Position numbers and translations under genes: made by a program. This document shows, one piece after another, positions 25,753 through 35,863 of a DNA stretch of 64,000 bases. How positions within the stretch are numbered: the stretch's first letter is position 1; every line of letters begins with the position of its first letter. This DNA is from Methanohalophilus levihalophilus (GTDB lineage: Archaea; Halobacteriota; Methanosarcinia; Methanosarcinales; Methanosarcinaceae): positions 434,001 through 498,000 of the forward strand of contig NZ_JAGGLK010000001.1 of the NCBI RefSeq assembly GCF_017874375.1. The letters are read 5' to 3'. The notes beneath the pieces were generated by a model, which was not told the DNA's origin, searched no databases, and worked only from the letters and a program-made list of their open reading frames with translations.

Positions 25753-28500
25753 TCAACGCCCCCTGAGTTTATTTCTTTTCATCAGCAGGGAATTTGTCAT
25801 TACTGACACGGAGCTCATTGCCATAAAAGCAGCGGCGATTGCAGGGCTTATCAATACCCTTTCGACAAACGGGAAAAGGATTCCCGCAGCAATTGGAATG
25901 CCGATTGTGTTATATCCAAAAGCCCAGAAGAGATTCTGCTTGATTTTCCTCATCGTCAACTTACTCAGGGAAAGAGCGTTTAAAATATCATTAACGTCAT
26001 TCTTAATGAGTACGATATCCGCAGATTCAACTGCGACATCTACTCCGGCACCCATTGCAATTCCCACGTCCGCCTGTGCGAGTGCAGGAGCATCATTGAT
26101 ACCATCTCCGACCATTGCAACCTTTTTTCCTTCTTCCTGAAGGCGTTTGATTTCGGCAGCCTTGTCGGCGGGCAGGACTTCCGCAAGCACTCTTTTAATA
26201 CCACCCATTTTCGCAATGGCATTAGCCGTCTTACTGTTGTCTCCGGTAAGCATCACTGTTTCAATTCCCATCCCGGTAAGAGATCGGACTGCTTCAGGTA
26301 CTTCTTCCTTAAGGGTATCTGCAACTGCCAGGATTCCCTTAATCTCGTTTTCAATAGCAAGTATCATTACAGTCTTACCTTCATTTTCAAGGGCATCAAT
26401 GGAAGATTCCACCTCGGTTATTCCAATTGATTTCTCATCCATGAAACGACGTGTTCCGATAAGCACTTCTTTGCCTTTCCATGTTCCACCAACGCCTCTC
26501 CCGGAATACGCCATGAAATTTTCAACCTTTTCAAAACTCACTTTTTCTTCTTTTGCACCATTAACAATAGCTTCTGCCAATGGATGTTCGGAAAGGTTTT
26601 CCACAGAAGCCGCTGCTTCCAGAAGCTCTCTTCGCTCTATTCCTGAAAAAGGCTTAACATCTGTCAATTTTGGTTTTCCTGTAGTCAGGGTACCAGTCTT
26701 ATCAAAGACAATAGTATCAACTTTTGGTGTATCCTCGAGGCTTTCCCCGCTTTTAATCAGGATTCCACGTTCTGCTCCCATCCCTGTTCCTACTATGATG
26801 GCCACCGGAGTTGCAAGTCCAAGGGCACAAGGGCATGAAATCACAAGCACTGTGATTGCCGTGAGCAGTGCAAAGAGGAAAGGACTGCTCACGCCTGTAA
26901 GTGTGGATACGTCAAATCTCCAGTAGCCAATAAAATACCAGAAGAAGAAAGACACAAGGGCAAGGGACATTACAACCAATATGAAGTGACCAGCTACCAC
27001 ATCAGCCAGTCTCTGGATCGGTGCCTTGCTGGTCTGGGCTCTCTCAACAAGCTTTATGATTTGTGAGAGGGCAGTTTCAGCTCCCACTTTTGTAGCTCTG
27101 AATTGAAATGAACCGGTTTTGTTAAGTGTGGCTCCTATGACTACATCATCAATTACTTTCTCAACCGGAATGCTCTCACCGGTAATCATGGATTCATCAA
27201 CAGCAGAACTTCCTTCCACTATGACGCCATCAACCGGAATTTTCTCGCCTGGGCGGATTTCCACGATATCACCAGCCTGCACTTCTTCCACCGGAACTTC
27301 TTTTGCTTCACCATCCACAATAATACGTGCGGTTTTTGCCTGAAGGCCCATAAGTTTACGAATGGCGTCCGATGTTTTTCCTCTGCTTTTTGCTTCAAGG
27401 TAGCGTCCGAAAAGAATGAAGGTAATAAGCATTGCAGCAGAATCGAAGTATTTCTGCTCATAGCCGGCACCGAGATCAAATAATGTTGCTGCCGTACTTG
27501 CAATATATGCAGCACCTGTGCCTGCAGCTACCAGCAGATTCATATCAGCAGATCCGTGGCGCAGTCCCTTGAAAGCTCCCGTGAAAAACTGTCTTCCCGG
27601 GAAAGCAAGGGCAAGGGTTGCCAGTGAAAACTGTACAATATCATTAGCAAAAATATCAGGGACAAGAAAATCAATACGGAGCATGTTTTGCATGGCTCCG
27701 AGCATTAGGGGAAATGTAAGAATAAGTGCTGTAATCAGATTAATTCGCTGACTCCGAATTTCTTTTTCACGAAGATCTTTTTCCGAATCCTCTATTACAA
27801 CATCAGACGCAATAGTAGCTTTGTAGCCTATGTTCTCGATTGCACGGATAAGATCTGCCGGTTTTACGATTGATCCATCATATGTGGCTTCTGCTTTACC
27901 AATAGAAAAATTGACAGTTGCTTCTATTACGCCCTCTTGCTTTAGAAGGGCTCTTTCGATATTGTTTGCACAGGAGCTGCAAGTCATTCCTTCTATGTTA
28001 AATGTAACCGTATCGTGGCGAACTCCATAACCCAGCTTCTCGACCGTTTTTCTCATTTCCTGCAAACTTGTCTGGCTTTCATCAAAATTAACTGAAGCTT
28101 TTTCTGATGCAAAATTAACTGCAGCTCCTTTCACACCTTCCATTTTCAGGAGCCCCTTTTCTATCCTCTGGACGCAGGCAGAACACGTCATTCCAGATAT
28201 ATCAAACGAAATCTCTTTTTTTGCTTCAGGCTGATTATTACTCTCACTTTTTGGAGGCTGATTCTCTGTTTCAGTAGCTATAGCTATCTCCTTATCTTCC
28301 ACAGAGTAGCCGGCATTTTGAACAGCCTGTTCGAGCATTTCAACTGATACGAGAGTCGAGGCAAATTCCACTTCAGCAGTATTTTTCTCCAGACTTACGT
28401 CTGCTTTCTTAACTCCTTTCAGGGAACTAAGCGCTTTCTGAATGCGATCACTGCAATGTTTACAGCTCATCCCCGATATGTGGAGAATTACAGTTTCCAT
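25753..28500 (-). CDS. copA: Copper-exporting P1B-type ATPase with three N-terminal HMA domains
   Basis: 915-aa heavy-metal ATPase. Three metal-binding HMA domains carry GMSCKHC (residue ~10), GMTCSAC (~103) and GMTCSSC (~172). Transmembrane metal site CPC in [13 protein letters not shown], phosphorylation motif [13 protein letters not shown] locus SEHPLAEAI and hinge [20 protein letters not shown] are all intact, so the pump should be active; the CPC plus HMA type predicts Cu(I) export. It lies downstream of copZ and upstream of a small membrane protein, forming a copper operon. Three HMA repeats are more than the one or two seen in many archaeal CopA. Confidence 0.94.
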   Translation of the reverse strand: METVILHISGMSCKHCSDRIQKALSSLKGVKKADVSLEKNTAEVEFASTLVSVEMLEQAVQNAGYSVEDKEIAIATETENQPPKSESNNQPEAKKEISFDISGMTCSACVQRIEKGLLKMEGVKGAAVNFASEKASVNFDESQTSLQEMRKTVEKLGYGVRHDTVTFNIEGMTCSSCANNIERALLKQEGVIEATVNFSIGKAEATYDGSIVKPADLIRAIENIGYKATIASDVVIEDSEKDLREKEIRSQRINLITALILTFPLMLGAMQNMLRIDFLVPDIFANDIVQFSLATLALAFPGRQFFTGAFKGLRHGSADMNLLVAAGTGAAYIASTAATLFDLGAGYEQKYFDSAAMLITFILFGRYLEAKSRGKTSDAIRKLMGLQAKTARIIVDGEAKEVPVEEVQAGDIVEIRPGEKIPVDGVIVEGSSAVDESMITGESIPVEKVIDDVVIGATLNKTGSFQFRATKVGAETALSQIIKLVERAQTSKAPIQRLADVVAGHFILVVMSLALVSFFFWYFIGYWRFDVSTLTGVSSPFLFALLTAITVLVISCPCALGLATPVAIIVGTGMGAERGILIKSGESLEDTPKVDTIVFDKTGTLTTGKPKLTDVKPFSGIERRELLEAAASVENLSEHPLAEAIVNGAKEEKVSFEKVENFMAYSGRGVGGTWKGKEVLIGTRRFMDEKSIGITEVESSIDALENEGKTVMILAIENEIKGILAVADTLKEEVPEAVRSLTGMGIETVMLTGDNSKTANAIAKMGGIKRVLAEVLPADKAAEIKRLQEEGKKVAMVGDGINDAPALAQADVGIAMGAGVDVAVESADIVLIKNDVNDILNALSLSKLTMRKIKQNLFWAFGYNTIGIPIAAGILFPFVERVLISPAIAAAFMAMSSVSVMTNSLLMKRNKLRGR

Positions 28501-28515
28501 ATCAATCCACAGTTT

Positions 28516-28719
28516 TTATGCTTCATAACCAGCATCAATAACTGCCTTTTTCATGGAATCAACAGACGTTTTGGAAGGATCGTATTCCACATCTGCTTTA
28601 CCTTCTTCAAGATTAACTGATGCAGATTCCACACCCTCGAGTTCCTTTAAGGCATTCTCAACAGCCATTTTGCAATGTCCGCAGGACATACCTTTAACTT
28701 TCAACTCAATTTTCTCCAT
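28516..28719 (-). CDS. copZ: Copper chaperone CopZ (HMA domain)
   Basis: 67-residue stand-alone HMA domain with the Cu(I) motif GMSCGHC near residue 11 and the ferredoxin-like betaalphabetabetaalphabeta pattern. It delivers Cu(I) to CopA, encoded 15 bases downstream on the same strand. Promoter sequences must lie in the 121-base gap shared with nadA. No obvious CopY/CsoR-type regulator is adjacent. Confidence 0.9.
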   Translation of the reverse strand: MEKIELKVKGMSCGHCKMAVENALKELEGVESASVNLEEGKADVEYDPSKTSVDSMKKAVIDAGYEA

Positions 28720-28806
28720 AATAAAACACCACTACCTATTATCTTCCATTACTTTAATATATGTTAGCCATACAATAGCAACCTTTAGGGACATTAAAAA
28801 ACGATA

Positions 28807-28815
28807 TTTATATTT
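28807..28815 (+). promoter_or_regulatory. TATA box of nadA
   Basis: TTTATATTT is centred about 30 bases before the nadA ATG. A second AT-rich element at 28819-28827 is too close for that start. The predicted transcript has almost no leader, and no clear Shine-Dalgarno sequence is seen. Confidence 0.45.
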
Positions 28816-28840
28816 CAATTTATATATTTCTAGTGAGACC

Positions 28841-29743
28841 ATGCAACCGATAGCTGAACAGATTCAGGACCTCAAAGAAGAGTTAAATGCCGTTATACTT
28901 GCACATAATTACCAGCGATGTGAGATCCAGCAAATGGCTGATTTTGTAGGCGATTCACTGGGATTAAGCCAGCAGGCTGTTAAACAGGATGCAGATGTAA
29001 TAGTCTTCTGTGGCGTTGATTTTATGGCAGAAAGCGCTGCAATCCTTTCGCCTGATAAAACCGTCCTCCTTCCTGTAAAGGAAGCACACTGTCCGATGTC
29101 AGCAATGGCTGAAGCTCCTGCTTTAAGGGAAGCTAAAGCCAAACATCCGGATGCTGCTGTCGTTTGCTATGTAAATTCCTCCGCGGCTGTCAAAGCGGAA
29201 AGTGATATTTGCTGCACTTCATCAAATGCAGTTGAAGTGGTTAATTCACTTGATGCTGACGAAATCCTTTTTGTTCCTGATATGAACCTCGGCAACTATG
29301 TCTCCAGGTTTACAGATAAGAAAATAATTACATGGGAAGGACACTGTCCGGTTCACCATCAAATGGTCGCAGAAGATATCCTTCTTGCAAAACACGAACA
29401 CCCTGATGCCGAAGTTCTGGTTCATCCGGAATGTCGTGCAGAAGTCATTGACCTTGCAGATGCAGCTCTTAGCACATCAGGTATCCTGAAACATGTAAGT
29501 GAATCTTCTTCACTTGAATTTATCATAGGGACAGAAAACGGAATGCTCTGTGGGCTTGAAGCACAGAACCCGGATAAGATGTTCTACATTGCCTCTCCAT
29601 TTGCTGTTTGTGTCAACATGAAAATGATCACACCTTCTATTCTTCTTGAATCAATGGAAGAGATGAAACATGTGGTCACAGTACCTGAGGATCTCAGGAC
29701 AAAAGCAAAATTGGCTCTTGACAGGATGCTGGCAGTAGTCTAA
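28841..29743 (+). CDS. nadA: Quinolinate synthase A
   Basis: 300-aa NadA, an iron-sulfur enzyme that condenses iminoaspartate and dihydroxyacetone phosphate to quinolinate for NAD synthesis. Family motifs are [42 protein letters not shown] and GTENGM. The conserved cysteines (CYVNSS, HPEC and LCGLEAQNP) needed for the 4Fe-4S cluster are present. The frame is open much further upstream, but ATG 28841 gives the normal length. nadB and nadC are not in the window. Confidence 0.92.
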   Translation: MQPIAEQIQDLKEELNAVILAHNYQRCEIQQMADFVGDSLGLSQQAVKQDADVIVFCGVDFMAESAAILSPDKTVLLPVKEAHCPMSAMAEAPALREAKAKHPDAAVVCYVNSSAAVKAESDICCTSSNAVEVVNSLDADEILFVPDMNLGNYVSRFTDKKIITWEGHCPVHHQMVAEDILLAKHEHPDAEVLVHPECRAEVIDLADAALSTSGILKHVSESSSLEFIIGTENGMLCGLEAQNPDKMFYIASPFAVCVNMKMITPSILLESMEEMKHVVTVPEDLRTKAKLALDRMLAVV

Positions 29744-29831
29744 TATTCCAGTAATCTATCCACTTTATTTTTTTAATGGCAATTTAAGGAGCTGAGCCTG
29801 GCTTTTCAGAAATCAAAATATTTCACCCGGA

Positions 29832-29843
29832 AATTATTATAAG
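29832..29843 (+). promoter_or_regulatory. TATA-like promoter, probably leaderless transcript
   Basis: AATTATTATAAG is centred about 28 bases before the ATG at 29866, the usual TATA to transcription start distance, and there is no Shine-Dalgarno sequence. Leaderless translation is likely. Confidence 0.4.
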
Positions 29844-29865
29844 CCAGTAAATAGAACCTTCATAT

Positions 29866-30516
29866 ATGCCACTTAAAGTTCTTTTTCTCAACTGCACACT
29901 GAAACGCTCGCCTCAAGTATCGAACACAAGAGCATTGATTGACAAAGCTGTATCCCTTTACGGGGAATTGGACATTGAAAGTGAAATCGTCCGTGTTGTT
30001 GATCATAATGTAATGTTCGGCGTTTCCTCCAATGAAGGTCCTGATGACGAGTGGCCTGTTATTCTGGAAAAGATAAAAACCTGTGATATTCTAATTATTG
30101 CTTCTCCAATATGGTTTGGAGTAAGATCTGCTGTTGCTCAACTTGTAATAGAAAGGCTTGACGGCACATACGAAGAGAGTAATCCTGAAACCGGTCAATT
30201 CCCACTTTATGGGAAGGTAGGCGGTGTATTGGTTACAGGCAATGAAGATGGTGCACATAACGTGGCAGCTCATACACTTTTTAATCTCACTCATTTAGGG
30301 TGCACAATACCTCCGAACGTAGATTCATACTGGGTTGGTCCTGCCGGCCCCGGTCCCAGCTATCTCGAAGCAGGTGGTGAACGCCATCTCTACACAAACA
30401 AGACTGTGAGATATATGGTGCACAACACAGCATTTTTCGCAAAGCTTCTAAAGGAAAATCCTATTCCAATTAATCTCAACCAGCTTATTGAAGAAGCAAA
30501 AAAAGAAAGTGACTAA
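29866..30516 (+). CDS. NADPH-dependent FMN reductase / flavodoxin-fold protein
   Basis: 216-aa flavodoxin-fold protein. The FMN phosphate loop is LNCTLKRSPQVSNTRALI at the N-terminus; ASPIWFGVRSAVAQLVIERL is the second family block. The second cysteine pattern of iron-sulfur flavoproteins is absent, so this is a plain flavoprotein. It may reduce quinones or free flavin; physiological substrate unknown. The gene stands alone between nadA and the convergent sufB. Confidence 0.82.
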   Translation: MPLKVLFLNCTLKRSPQVSNTRALIDKAVSLYGELDIESEIVRVVDHNVMFGVSSNEGPDDEWPVILEKIKTCDILIIASPIWFGVRSAVAQLVIERLDGTYEESNPETGQFPLYGKVGGVLVTGNEDGAHNVAAHTLFNLTHLGCTIPPNVDSYWVGPAGPGPSYLEAGGERHLYTNKTVRYMVHNTAFFAKLLKENPIPINLNQLIEEAKKESD

Positions 30517-30542
30517 AAAGGATAATGTGATGCAATCAGGCA

Positions 30543-31766
30543 TCACATTGCATTTTTCCCAATCTGGGCAATTGTGTTATCTATGTCTCTCTGAAGCTCA
30601 TCAGGAATACCACTGATTCCCACATCAAGGAATCCACGCACTATCATTCCGACCGCTTCTTCTTCGGTAAGGCCACGTGCCATGAGGTATTCCACCTGTT
30701 CTCGGGCAATACGTCCTACTGCTGCCTCGTGGGATAATTCGATGTCATCCACATTTGCTTCAAGAATTGGAATTGCACGTTGTGTGCCTTCATTACTCAG
30801 GACAAGCCCATGGCATTCAAGATGACCTTTGGATTGTGGGGCATTCCCAATCATTTCACCTCTTGCAGTTATTATGCCACCTGTGGTTATTGTCCTTGAA
30901 ATCAGCTCAGCCTTCGTATTTGGAGCGTCAAAAATCACACGGCTCCCAAGGTCCAGTTCAGATCCTGGATGTGCCACTGCTATTGTGTTAAAGCGTGCAA
31001 AAGCTCCTTCTCCGGTAAGACGTGCTGTAGGGTAGCTCTGGATTGATTTGACAGCTTTGAGTGACACATAGTTGTTTATGAAAGTGGCGCCTTCCTCAAG
31101 ATGGATAACAGTGCGTGGCCTGACACCAATTTGCTCTGCCCAGTTATGAATCATAGTAAAATTCAGGGTTCCGCCCTTTTTGACATACATTTCGGATATG
31201 CCAAGGTGAAGACCTTTCTCAACATCAGCACCGGTCGTGCATCCGGTGATAACATCCAAACGGGCATTTTCTTCGACAATTACAACATTATGTACTGTCT
31301 GGGAAACGTCATGTGAGCCCATCATAAGACAGGTTTGGATTGGCATTTGCGTATGGATTCCCTTTGGCGCCCGGATGAAGTATCCGTTGGCATTTTCGAG
31401 ATAACTCAGTGCAGTATATTTATCCGCATCCACCTGCACAAGATTCCATAGGTAGTCTTTGAGCCATTCATGTTTTTGCTGGGCAAAATGAAGTGGCATC
31501 AATTCAATATTTTCATCAGTAACGGAATTGTGGGTAATGGTATTATCAACCATGACCAGACTGCCGATACGACCCTCTCCGCTTGGGACAACTCCCGCAT
31601 TAAGCAAAGTTCTTTGTGTCTGTTCATCCAGATCTTTTAGGTCTTCAACATAATCCAGATTTGACGGAGCTATCTCGTACTCATCAAGTTCAAAGTTTTC
31701 CCCAAATGCAGCGTCCTTGCGGAGGGCTGCTTCCGCTCTTTTCCTTAGAGATTCTTCAGCTTGCAT
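30543..31766 (-). CDS. sufB: SufB-type Fe-S cluster scaffold
   Basis: 407-aa SufB/D-family protein with the right-handed beta-helix core (GVRPRTVIHLEEGATFINNYVSLK, SYPTARLTGEGAFARFN) and C-terminal helices with SHEAAVGRIAREQVEYLMARG. With SufC it forms the minimal archaeal SUF-like scaffold. No SufD, SufS or SufU is near, the arrangement described in methanogens that use sulfide directly. It overlaps sufC by 22 bases (31745-31766); GTG at 31775 is an alternative start. Confidence 0.9.
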   Translation of the reverse strand: MQAEESLRKRAEAALRKDAAFGENFELDEYEIAPSNLDYVEDLKDLDEQTQRTLLNAGVVPSGEGRIGSLVMVDNTITHNSVTDENIELMPLHFAQQKHEWLKDYLWNLVQVDADKYTALSYLENANGYFIRAPKGIHTQMPIQTCLMMGSHDVSQTVHNVVIVEENARLDVITGCTTGADVEKGLHLGISEMYVKKGGTLNFTMIHNWAEQIGVRPRTVIHLEEGATFINNYVSLKAVKSIQSYPTARLTGEGAFARFNTIAVAHPGSELDLGSRVIFDAPNTKAELISRTITTGGIITARGEMIGNAPQSKGHLECHGLVLSNEGTQRAIPILEANVDDIELSHEAAVGRIAREQVEYLMARGLTEEEAVGMIVRGFLDVGISGIPDELQRDIDNTIAQIGKNAM

Positions 31767-32491
31767 TTGATACACCCTTCATAACCTGTTTCTTTAATGT
31801 CGTGGAGCAATTCCCTTGGGTTTCCTGAACACATTATTGTACCGTTGCAGAGTATATATGCGTGGTCTGCTTCAATATAATCCATAATTTGACCGGTATG
31901 TGTGATTATTAATGCGGAGTTTCCGTGTTCAATTCGGTCCCCGGCACATCTACAATCCCCATGTATCAGCTCATTGATGGTCTTACCAACAATCTCGATG
32001 CTCATGAGATCGACGCCCGATTCCGGCTCATCAAGCAGGAAAAAACATGGTTTTTGTGCAGCCAGCTGGAGCAATTCGGAACGCTTAATCTCTCCACCGG
32101 AAAATCCGACATTGACATCCCTTTCCATAAACCTGAGCATATCCAGGGATTCTGCGGTTTCCTCGACGTTTATTTTCTCTTTTGCTACCACTTTCACGAG
32201 ATCCTTGAGCTTGACTCCAGTCATATTCGGTGGTCTCTGGGTCATTATTCCAAGTCCGCGTTTAGCTCTCTCATCAACTGAAAGATGTGTAATATCTTCA
32301 CCATTGAACAAAATCTGACCCTTTATTATGTTGTAGCCACTAAATCCCATCAGGGTTCTGAGAAATGCAGATTTGCCCGCTCCATTCGGGCCAAAAAGAA
32401 CATTGGTGTATCCTTTCTCGACTTTTAGATTTAAACCGTTGAGAAGTATTCTGCCTCCTACTTCAACAGTCAGATCTTTCACTTCTAGCAT
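31745..32491 (-). CDS. sufC: SufC-type ABC ATPase for Fe-S assembly
   Basis: 248-aa ATPase: Walker A GPNGAGKSAF (about residues 34-43), signature FSGGEIKRSELLQ, Walker B PCFFLLDEPESGVD and the switch histidine in LIITHTG. It drives SufB conformational change for cluster assembly. It precedes and overlaps sufB. An insertion GDCRCAGDRIEHGN near residue 185 has two cysteines, unlike bacterial SufC, and could be regulatory. Confidence 0.92.
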   Translation of the reverse strand: MLEVKDLTVEVGGRILLNGLNLKVEKGYTNVLFGPNGAGKSAFLRTLMGFSGYNIIKGQILFNGEDITHLSVDERAKRGLGIMTQRPPNMTGVKLKDLVKVVAKEKINVEETAESLDMLRFMERDVNVGFSGGEIKRSELLQLAAQKPCFFLLDEPESGVDLMSIEIVGKTINELIHGDCRCAGDRIEHGNSALIITHTGQIMDYIEADHAYILCNGTIMCSGNPRELLHDIKETGYEGCIKCKLKNL

Positions 32492-32665
32492 GTAAGCCTC
32501 CAGATAATTGATAGTCTGATCAAATAATGTGAATTTCCGGGAATACGCTTCCAGATATCAACGGTTAACGAACATAAAACAATAAATACTTAAGCCCTTC
32601 CATTTTGAAAAGTGGGAGTGGGATGAAAAAATCTGCCCTTTCAGCAATCAAGCAAACCCTATTCC

Positions 32666-34261
32666 TTATTTGGAAATTGGAATTGTAAAGCTAAATGTGC
32701 TGCCTCTGCCAGGCTCACTTTGTACAGATATGTTTCCTCCATGCATTTCTATCAGATTTTTAACAAGGGTAAGGCCTAATCCCGTTCCTTCCGCTTTGGT
32801 GGAAGAAGGCACTCCTGCCTGCTCAAAGGGCTCAAAAATCCTTTTTTGTTCTTCTTCGGGGATTCCTATGCCATTATCTGAAACTGATATCCGGAGGAGA
32901 CTATTCAGGGCTCTTGCTCTTATTTCAATATATCCTCCAGTATTTGTGAATTTTACTGCATTGCTAAGGAGGTTGTATAACACCTGTCTGAGTTTTTTCT
33001 TATCTGCTAGAACAAATGGCAGGGAATTATCGAAGTTGATCTTGACATCAAGTTTTTTCTCAGTTGCAAGAGGATAAATCAGTTGGTTGGCCTCTGAGAA
33101 AACATCGTTAATATTGACAGGAATCAGGTCAAGTTTAAGCTTACCAGCACTTATTTTGGAAATATCCAGGAGATCATTGACCAGGGCAAGAAGGTGTTTT
33201 CCACTTCTTGAAATATTTTTAATATACTTATGTTGCTGATCATTAAGAGAACCAAACTTTTCATCATCAAGTATCTGGGAAAAACCGATTACTGAATTCA
33301 GAGGCGTGCGAAGCTCATGGCTCATTTCAGCAATAAACTCACTCTTCGCTTTATTTGCTGCATGTTCTCTGATTAATGTTTCAGAAAGGAGTTGTTCAGA
33401 TTCTTTTCTTTTTGTTATGTCTTCTACTACTCCTTTAATTTTGGATAAGGAACCGTTGTTATCGAACTCAACAACTTTTCCTTTGATGGAATGCCATTTT
33501 ATTTCACCATTTTCTAATGTTATCCTATAGTCGAGTTGGAATACGTCCTACTCTTTTTTAATACAGTTTTCAATGGCCGTTGTAAGAAATTCCCTGTCAT
33601 CTGGATGAATCTGATTTATGTAGAGCTCGTAAGGCATTGGGTTGGTTGAAAAGCGAATTTCATCTTTTATTCCCAACAACCTTTCCAGGGATTCATCGCA
33701 ACAAATTTCCCATTCCGGGAGTTTGAGTTCCCACCAGCAGAAGTTTCCAATTTTCATTGCATCCTGTATATGCAAATGGTAATCCATCTGATTCCTTTTG
33801 GGTGGGTTTAAATCTTCCAGATGATTTAAGAACGATTCCAACAAATTTACATTAAAAGAAGTTGGTAGATCAGGCTTTTTGCTGAAAAGCTGGACATATA
33901 GTTTTTCGCCACTTTGGAAAAACACGCTATAATCAAAAAACAATAGTAAATTGGTGGTATCGCCGGAAAGATATTCGCTGTCTTCATATTCTATTTTTGC
34001 AACAATACTGTGGCTTTCCGGAAAAACAGCTATTATTCCAGAGGCAAGATCTGGTAAAAAAGCATCAATTTCGCCATTATGTTCTAAAAATTTGTTTACT
34101 AGGGTATAAAATGAATTAACAGCACAAATTATGTTTTCTTCATTATCTTTCCCCGAAGTCAGGTTATTCTGTACAAATGCACTTTTACTAAATGAAGAAA
34201 GAAAGGATAGTGACTTTATATCCGGAAATATTCCTTTTTCTTTAGGGTTCCCCACCACCAT
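32666..34261 (-). CDS. PAS histidine kinase with an in-frame TAG (candidate pyrrolysine) codon
   Basis: Read through TAG at 33548-33550, this is a 531-aa kinase with the TAG at residue 238. An N-terminal GAF-like region (to about residue 165) is followed by a PAS_3-type domain ([16 protein letters not shown] to [13 protein letters not shown]), the HisKA H-box [15 protein letters not shown] and the ATPase domain ([26 protein letters not shown]). The TAG falls inside the PAS domain: [29 protein letters not shown]. Downstream there is no frameshift or other stop. If TAG terminated, the product would be a sensor without kinase, and the kinase half would have no start of its own at its natural beginning. 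TATA-like TAATATATT lies just upstream of 34300. Confidence 0.8.
33548..33550 (-). other. In-frame TAG codon in second histidine kinase (recoded candidate)
   Basis: On the minus strand the codons read ATT AAA AAA GAG TAG GAC GTA TTC CAA. Both sides are in the same frame and align to one PAS domain, with the TAG where such domains usually have a polar residue between helix and strand. Confidence 0.75.
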
Positions 34262-34487
34262 TTTAACCACGTTCACAGAACTTAGTTCGATTAATCTCAA
34301 ATATATTATGAAATCATGCCATTAATAATGTTTTTGTTATTTTTAGCAAGAGAAAATTTCTTTAGCATAATAGTTCATTCGGGAAATCTATGTATATTCT
34401 TCCGACATTTAATTTCTATATGCCAAGGAAAATGAATTTATCTATTTACATTTATGGTGGAAATTGATTTCGTAACAGGTGCAATTT

Positions 34488-34700
34488 ATGGACAAAAAGA
34501 AAAATAATGGTCTCATTTTGATGGCGGGAGCTCTTGTAACTATTATGTTTTATTGCTCTTATTGGTTGTATGAATATTTGAAGATAAATCCAAGTATAGA
34601 TGAATACGTTGCAAGTCCTGAACTAAATTTTTTCGTAATTGTTATCGGAACGCTTATTATTTGGATTCCTTTAATTTACTATCTAACTCCCAAAGAGTAA
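34488..34700 (+). CDS. Small two-helix membrane protein
   Basis: 70 residues: basic N-terminus KKKNNG, transmembrane helix (LILMAGALVTIMFYCSYWLY), polar loop, second helix (FFVIVIGTLIIWIPLIYYL). No family recognised. It is flanked by a TATA-rich upstream region and directly followed by a stem-loop at 34701-34722, so it looks like a complete single-gene unit. Confidence 0.55.
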   Translation: MDKKKNNGLILMAGALVTIMFYCSYWLYEYLKINPSIDEYVASPELNFFVIVIGTLIIWIPLIYYLTPKE

Positions 34701-34722
34701 AGGCGAAGTTTAAACTTTGCCT
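34701..34722 (+). terminator. Perfect-stem hairpin after the small membrane protein
   Basis: AGGCGAAGTTT and AAACTTTGCCT are self-complementary (one G-T pair) and start at the base after the stop codon. Probably a terminator, though the following T-tract is weak. Confidence 0.5.
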
Positions 34723-34810
34723 CACTTTGCACATGGATCTTTTCTATGGGCTTTACAAACTCAAATACTTTCACTTATTTTTAGAAACATAATATGTAGT
34801 TTCATTATGT

Positions 34811-34826
34811 ATTCATTATAATGAAT
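34811..34826. repeat. 16-base perfect palindrome
   Basis: ATTCATTATAATGAAT is perfectly self-complementary, in the AT-rich gap before the tRNA gene. Could be an operator or chance in AT-rich sequence; no adjacent promoter is clear. Confidence 0.3.
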
Positions 34827-34995
34827 ATAATTTAAAATAATCTATGTGTATAAAATGTCAAATCAAATTTAGTCATAATTATAGATGACAATATCTGCTT
34901 TTTTTCAATTTATTCATAAAGAAATTTAAGCCTCAAAAACTGAAGTCAATCTAATCATTCATCAATGACTAAAATTATGGCAATTAAGAAAAAGG

Positions 34996-35068
34996 TAGCC
35001 CGGCACGGATTCGAACCGAGGTTGCGGGATCCAGAGTCCTGCATGATTGACCACTACACTACCGGGCT
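34996..35068 (-). tRNA. tRNA-Gln, anticodon CTG
   Basis: 73-base cloverleaf on the minus strand: acceptor AGCCCGG/CCGGGCT with discriminator A, D-loop AGTGGTCAAT, anticodon loop CTCTGGA (anticodon CTG), T-loop TTCGAAT. Two stem mismatches are seen: A-C in the anticodon stem (28-42) and T-T in the T stem (50-64). No CCA is encoded. A TATA-like element TTTTATATA lies on the minus strand at about 35101-35109, at the expected distance upstream. The gene is probably functional; the mismatches deserve a check. Confidence 0.85.
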
Positions 35069-35119
35069 GCAATGAAGTGTACTCTACATTGAATAATTTC
35101 TATATAAAATTATCGCCAA

Positions 35120-35521
35120 TTAGTCTTCTTCTGAGCCCTGATTCAGGACTGCAGTGAGCCACCAATTGGCCATATCTATGAGATCCTTGCTAAATTGGCT
35201 GGATAAGTGGTACTCGCCTTTTTTATTCGTGATAAGGCCGGCACCTAACAGTTTATTCCTCATTGCATAAAAAGAGGAGCGACCGACGTCAAGCTCGTCC
35301 ATTACGACTTGCCATTCACTTATCTTCAGCGGGTTGCCACTGTGCTGTCTTTCCTCAATCAAATCAAGAAACTTTTGACCTCTTGTAGCAGTAGCATCTT
35401 CCTGAAAAATACGCCTCATAAGGCTATAATAGGGATCTCTGGAACGGGTTATTCGTGAAGCAGCATCTGAGCGTACAACTATGGTGGTAGAGGTACGCGG
35501 AGCATCTTTTACAGCAACCAT
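35120..35521 (-). CDS. Winged-helix-like regulatory protein, family not identified
   Basis: 133 aa. The central part has helix-turn-helix-like segments: SEWQVVMDELDVGRSSFYAMRNKLLGAGLI followed by TNKKGEYHLSS is a recognition helix plus wing, here split by a short linker. The N-terminus is basic and disordered. It lies 9 bases after a second HTH gene on the same strand and near tRNA-Gln. Probably a DNA-binding protein; target unknown. Confidence 0.6.
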   Translation of the reverse strand: MVAVKDAPRTSTTIVVRSDAASRITRSRDPYYSLMRRIFQEDATATRGQKFLDLIEERQHSGNPLKISEWQVVMDELDVGRSSFYAMRNKLLGAGLITNKKGEYHLSSQFSKDLIDMANWWLTAVLNQGSEED

Positions 35522-35530
35522 GAGAAAATC

Positions 35531-35863
35531 TCAGGCAGAAACCGGCTCTTTTGATGCCAATACATTTTGAATTAAATCGATATATTCTTCCTTAAGGGAA
35601 TATACGATTGGAGTCTTGTAGGATTCCTTATGGGAGCGAAGAATTCCAAGTCTTGAGTGTATGTAACCTACCATGGAGGCCACTGCACTGCGTGAAACTT
35701 CAAATTCTTTGCTGATGGCTCCGTGGAGTTCATCAACTGTGGACTGCTTTAAATTCAAAATAAGAGATAAAACGTGTCTACGCAACCCACTAACGTCAAG
35801 TTCAACAAATTTCTTAAGGCGCGCTTTTATCTTGGATCTTATTGATGTCATTGACGTGTCCAT
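35531..35863 (-). CDS. DUF2551-like winged-helix protein
   Basis: 110 aa resembling DUF2551 of Methanosarcinales. Segments HVLSLILNLKQSTVDELHG and FEVSRSAVASMVGYIHSRLG read as a winged-helix with recognition helix, followed by a beta wing (TPIVYSLKEEY). It starts an apparent two-gene operon with the next HTH gene and is divergent from the zinc-ribbon gene at 35978. Likely a transcription regulator. Confidence 0.65.
   Translation of the reverse strand: MDTSMTSIRSKIKARLKKFVELDVSGLRRHVLSLILNLKQSTVDELHGAISKEFEVSRSAVASMVGYIHSRLGILRSHKESYKTPIVYSLKEEYIDLIQNVLASKEPVSA

Noticed and set aside
26147-26926. 259-codon plus-strand frame inside copA
   Set aside because: It is antisense to a clear P-type ATPase and its composition mirrors that gene's codon pattern.
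28553-28840. Upstream extension of nadA
   Set aside because: It would overlap copZ antisense and add 96 residues absent from NadA; ATG 28841 gives the normal length.
34811-34826. Palindrome ATTCATTATAATGAAT as a certain operator
   Set aside because: It is perfect but lies in strongly AT-rich sequence, where such palindromes arise often; reported only as a low-confidence repeat.
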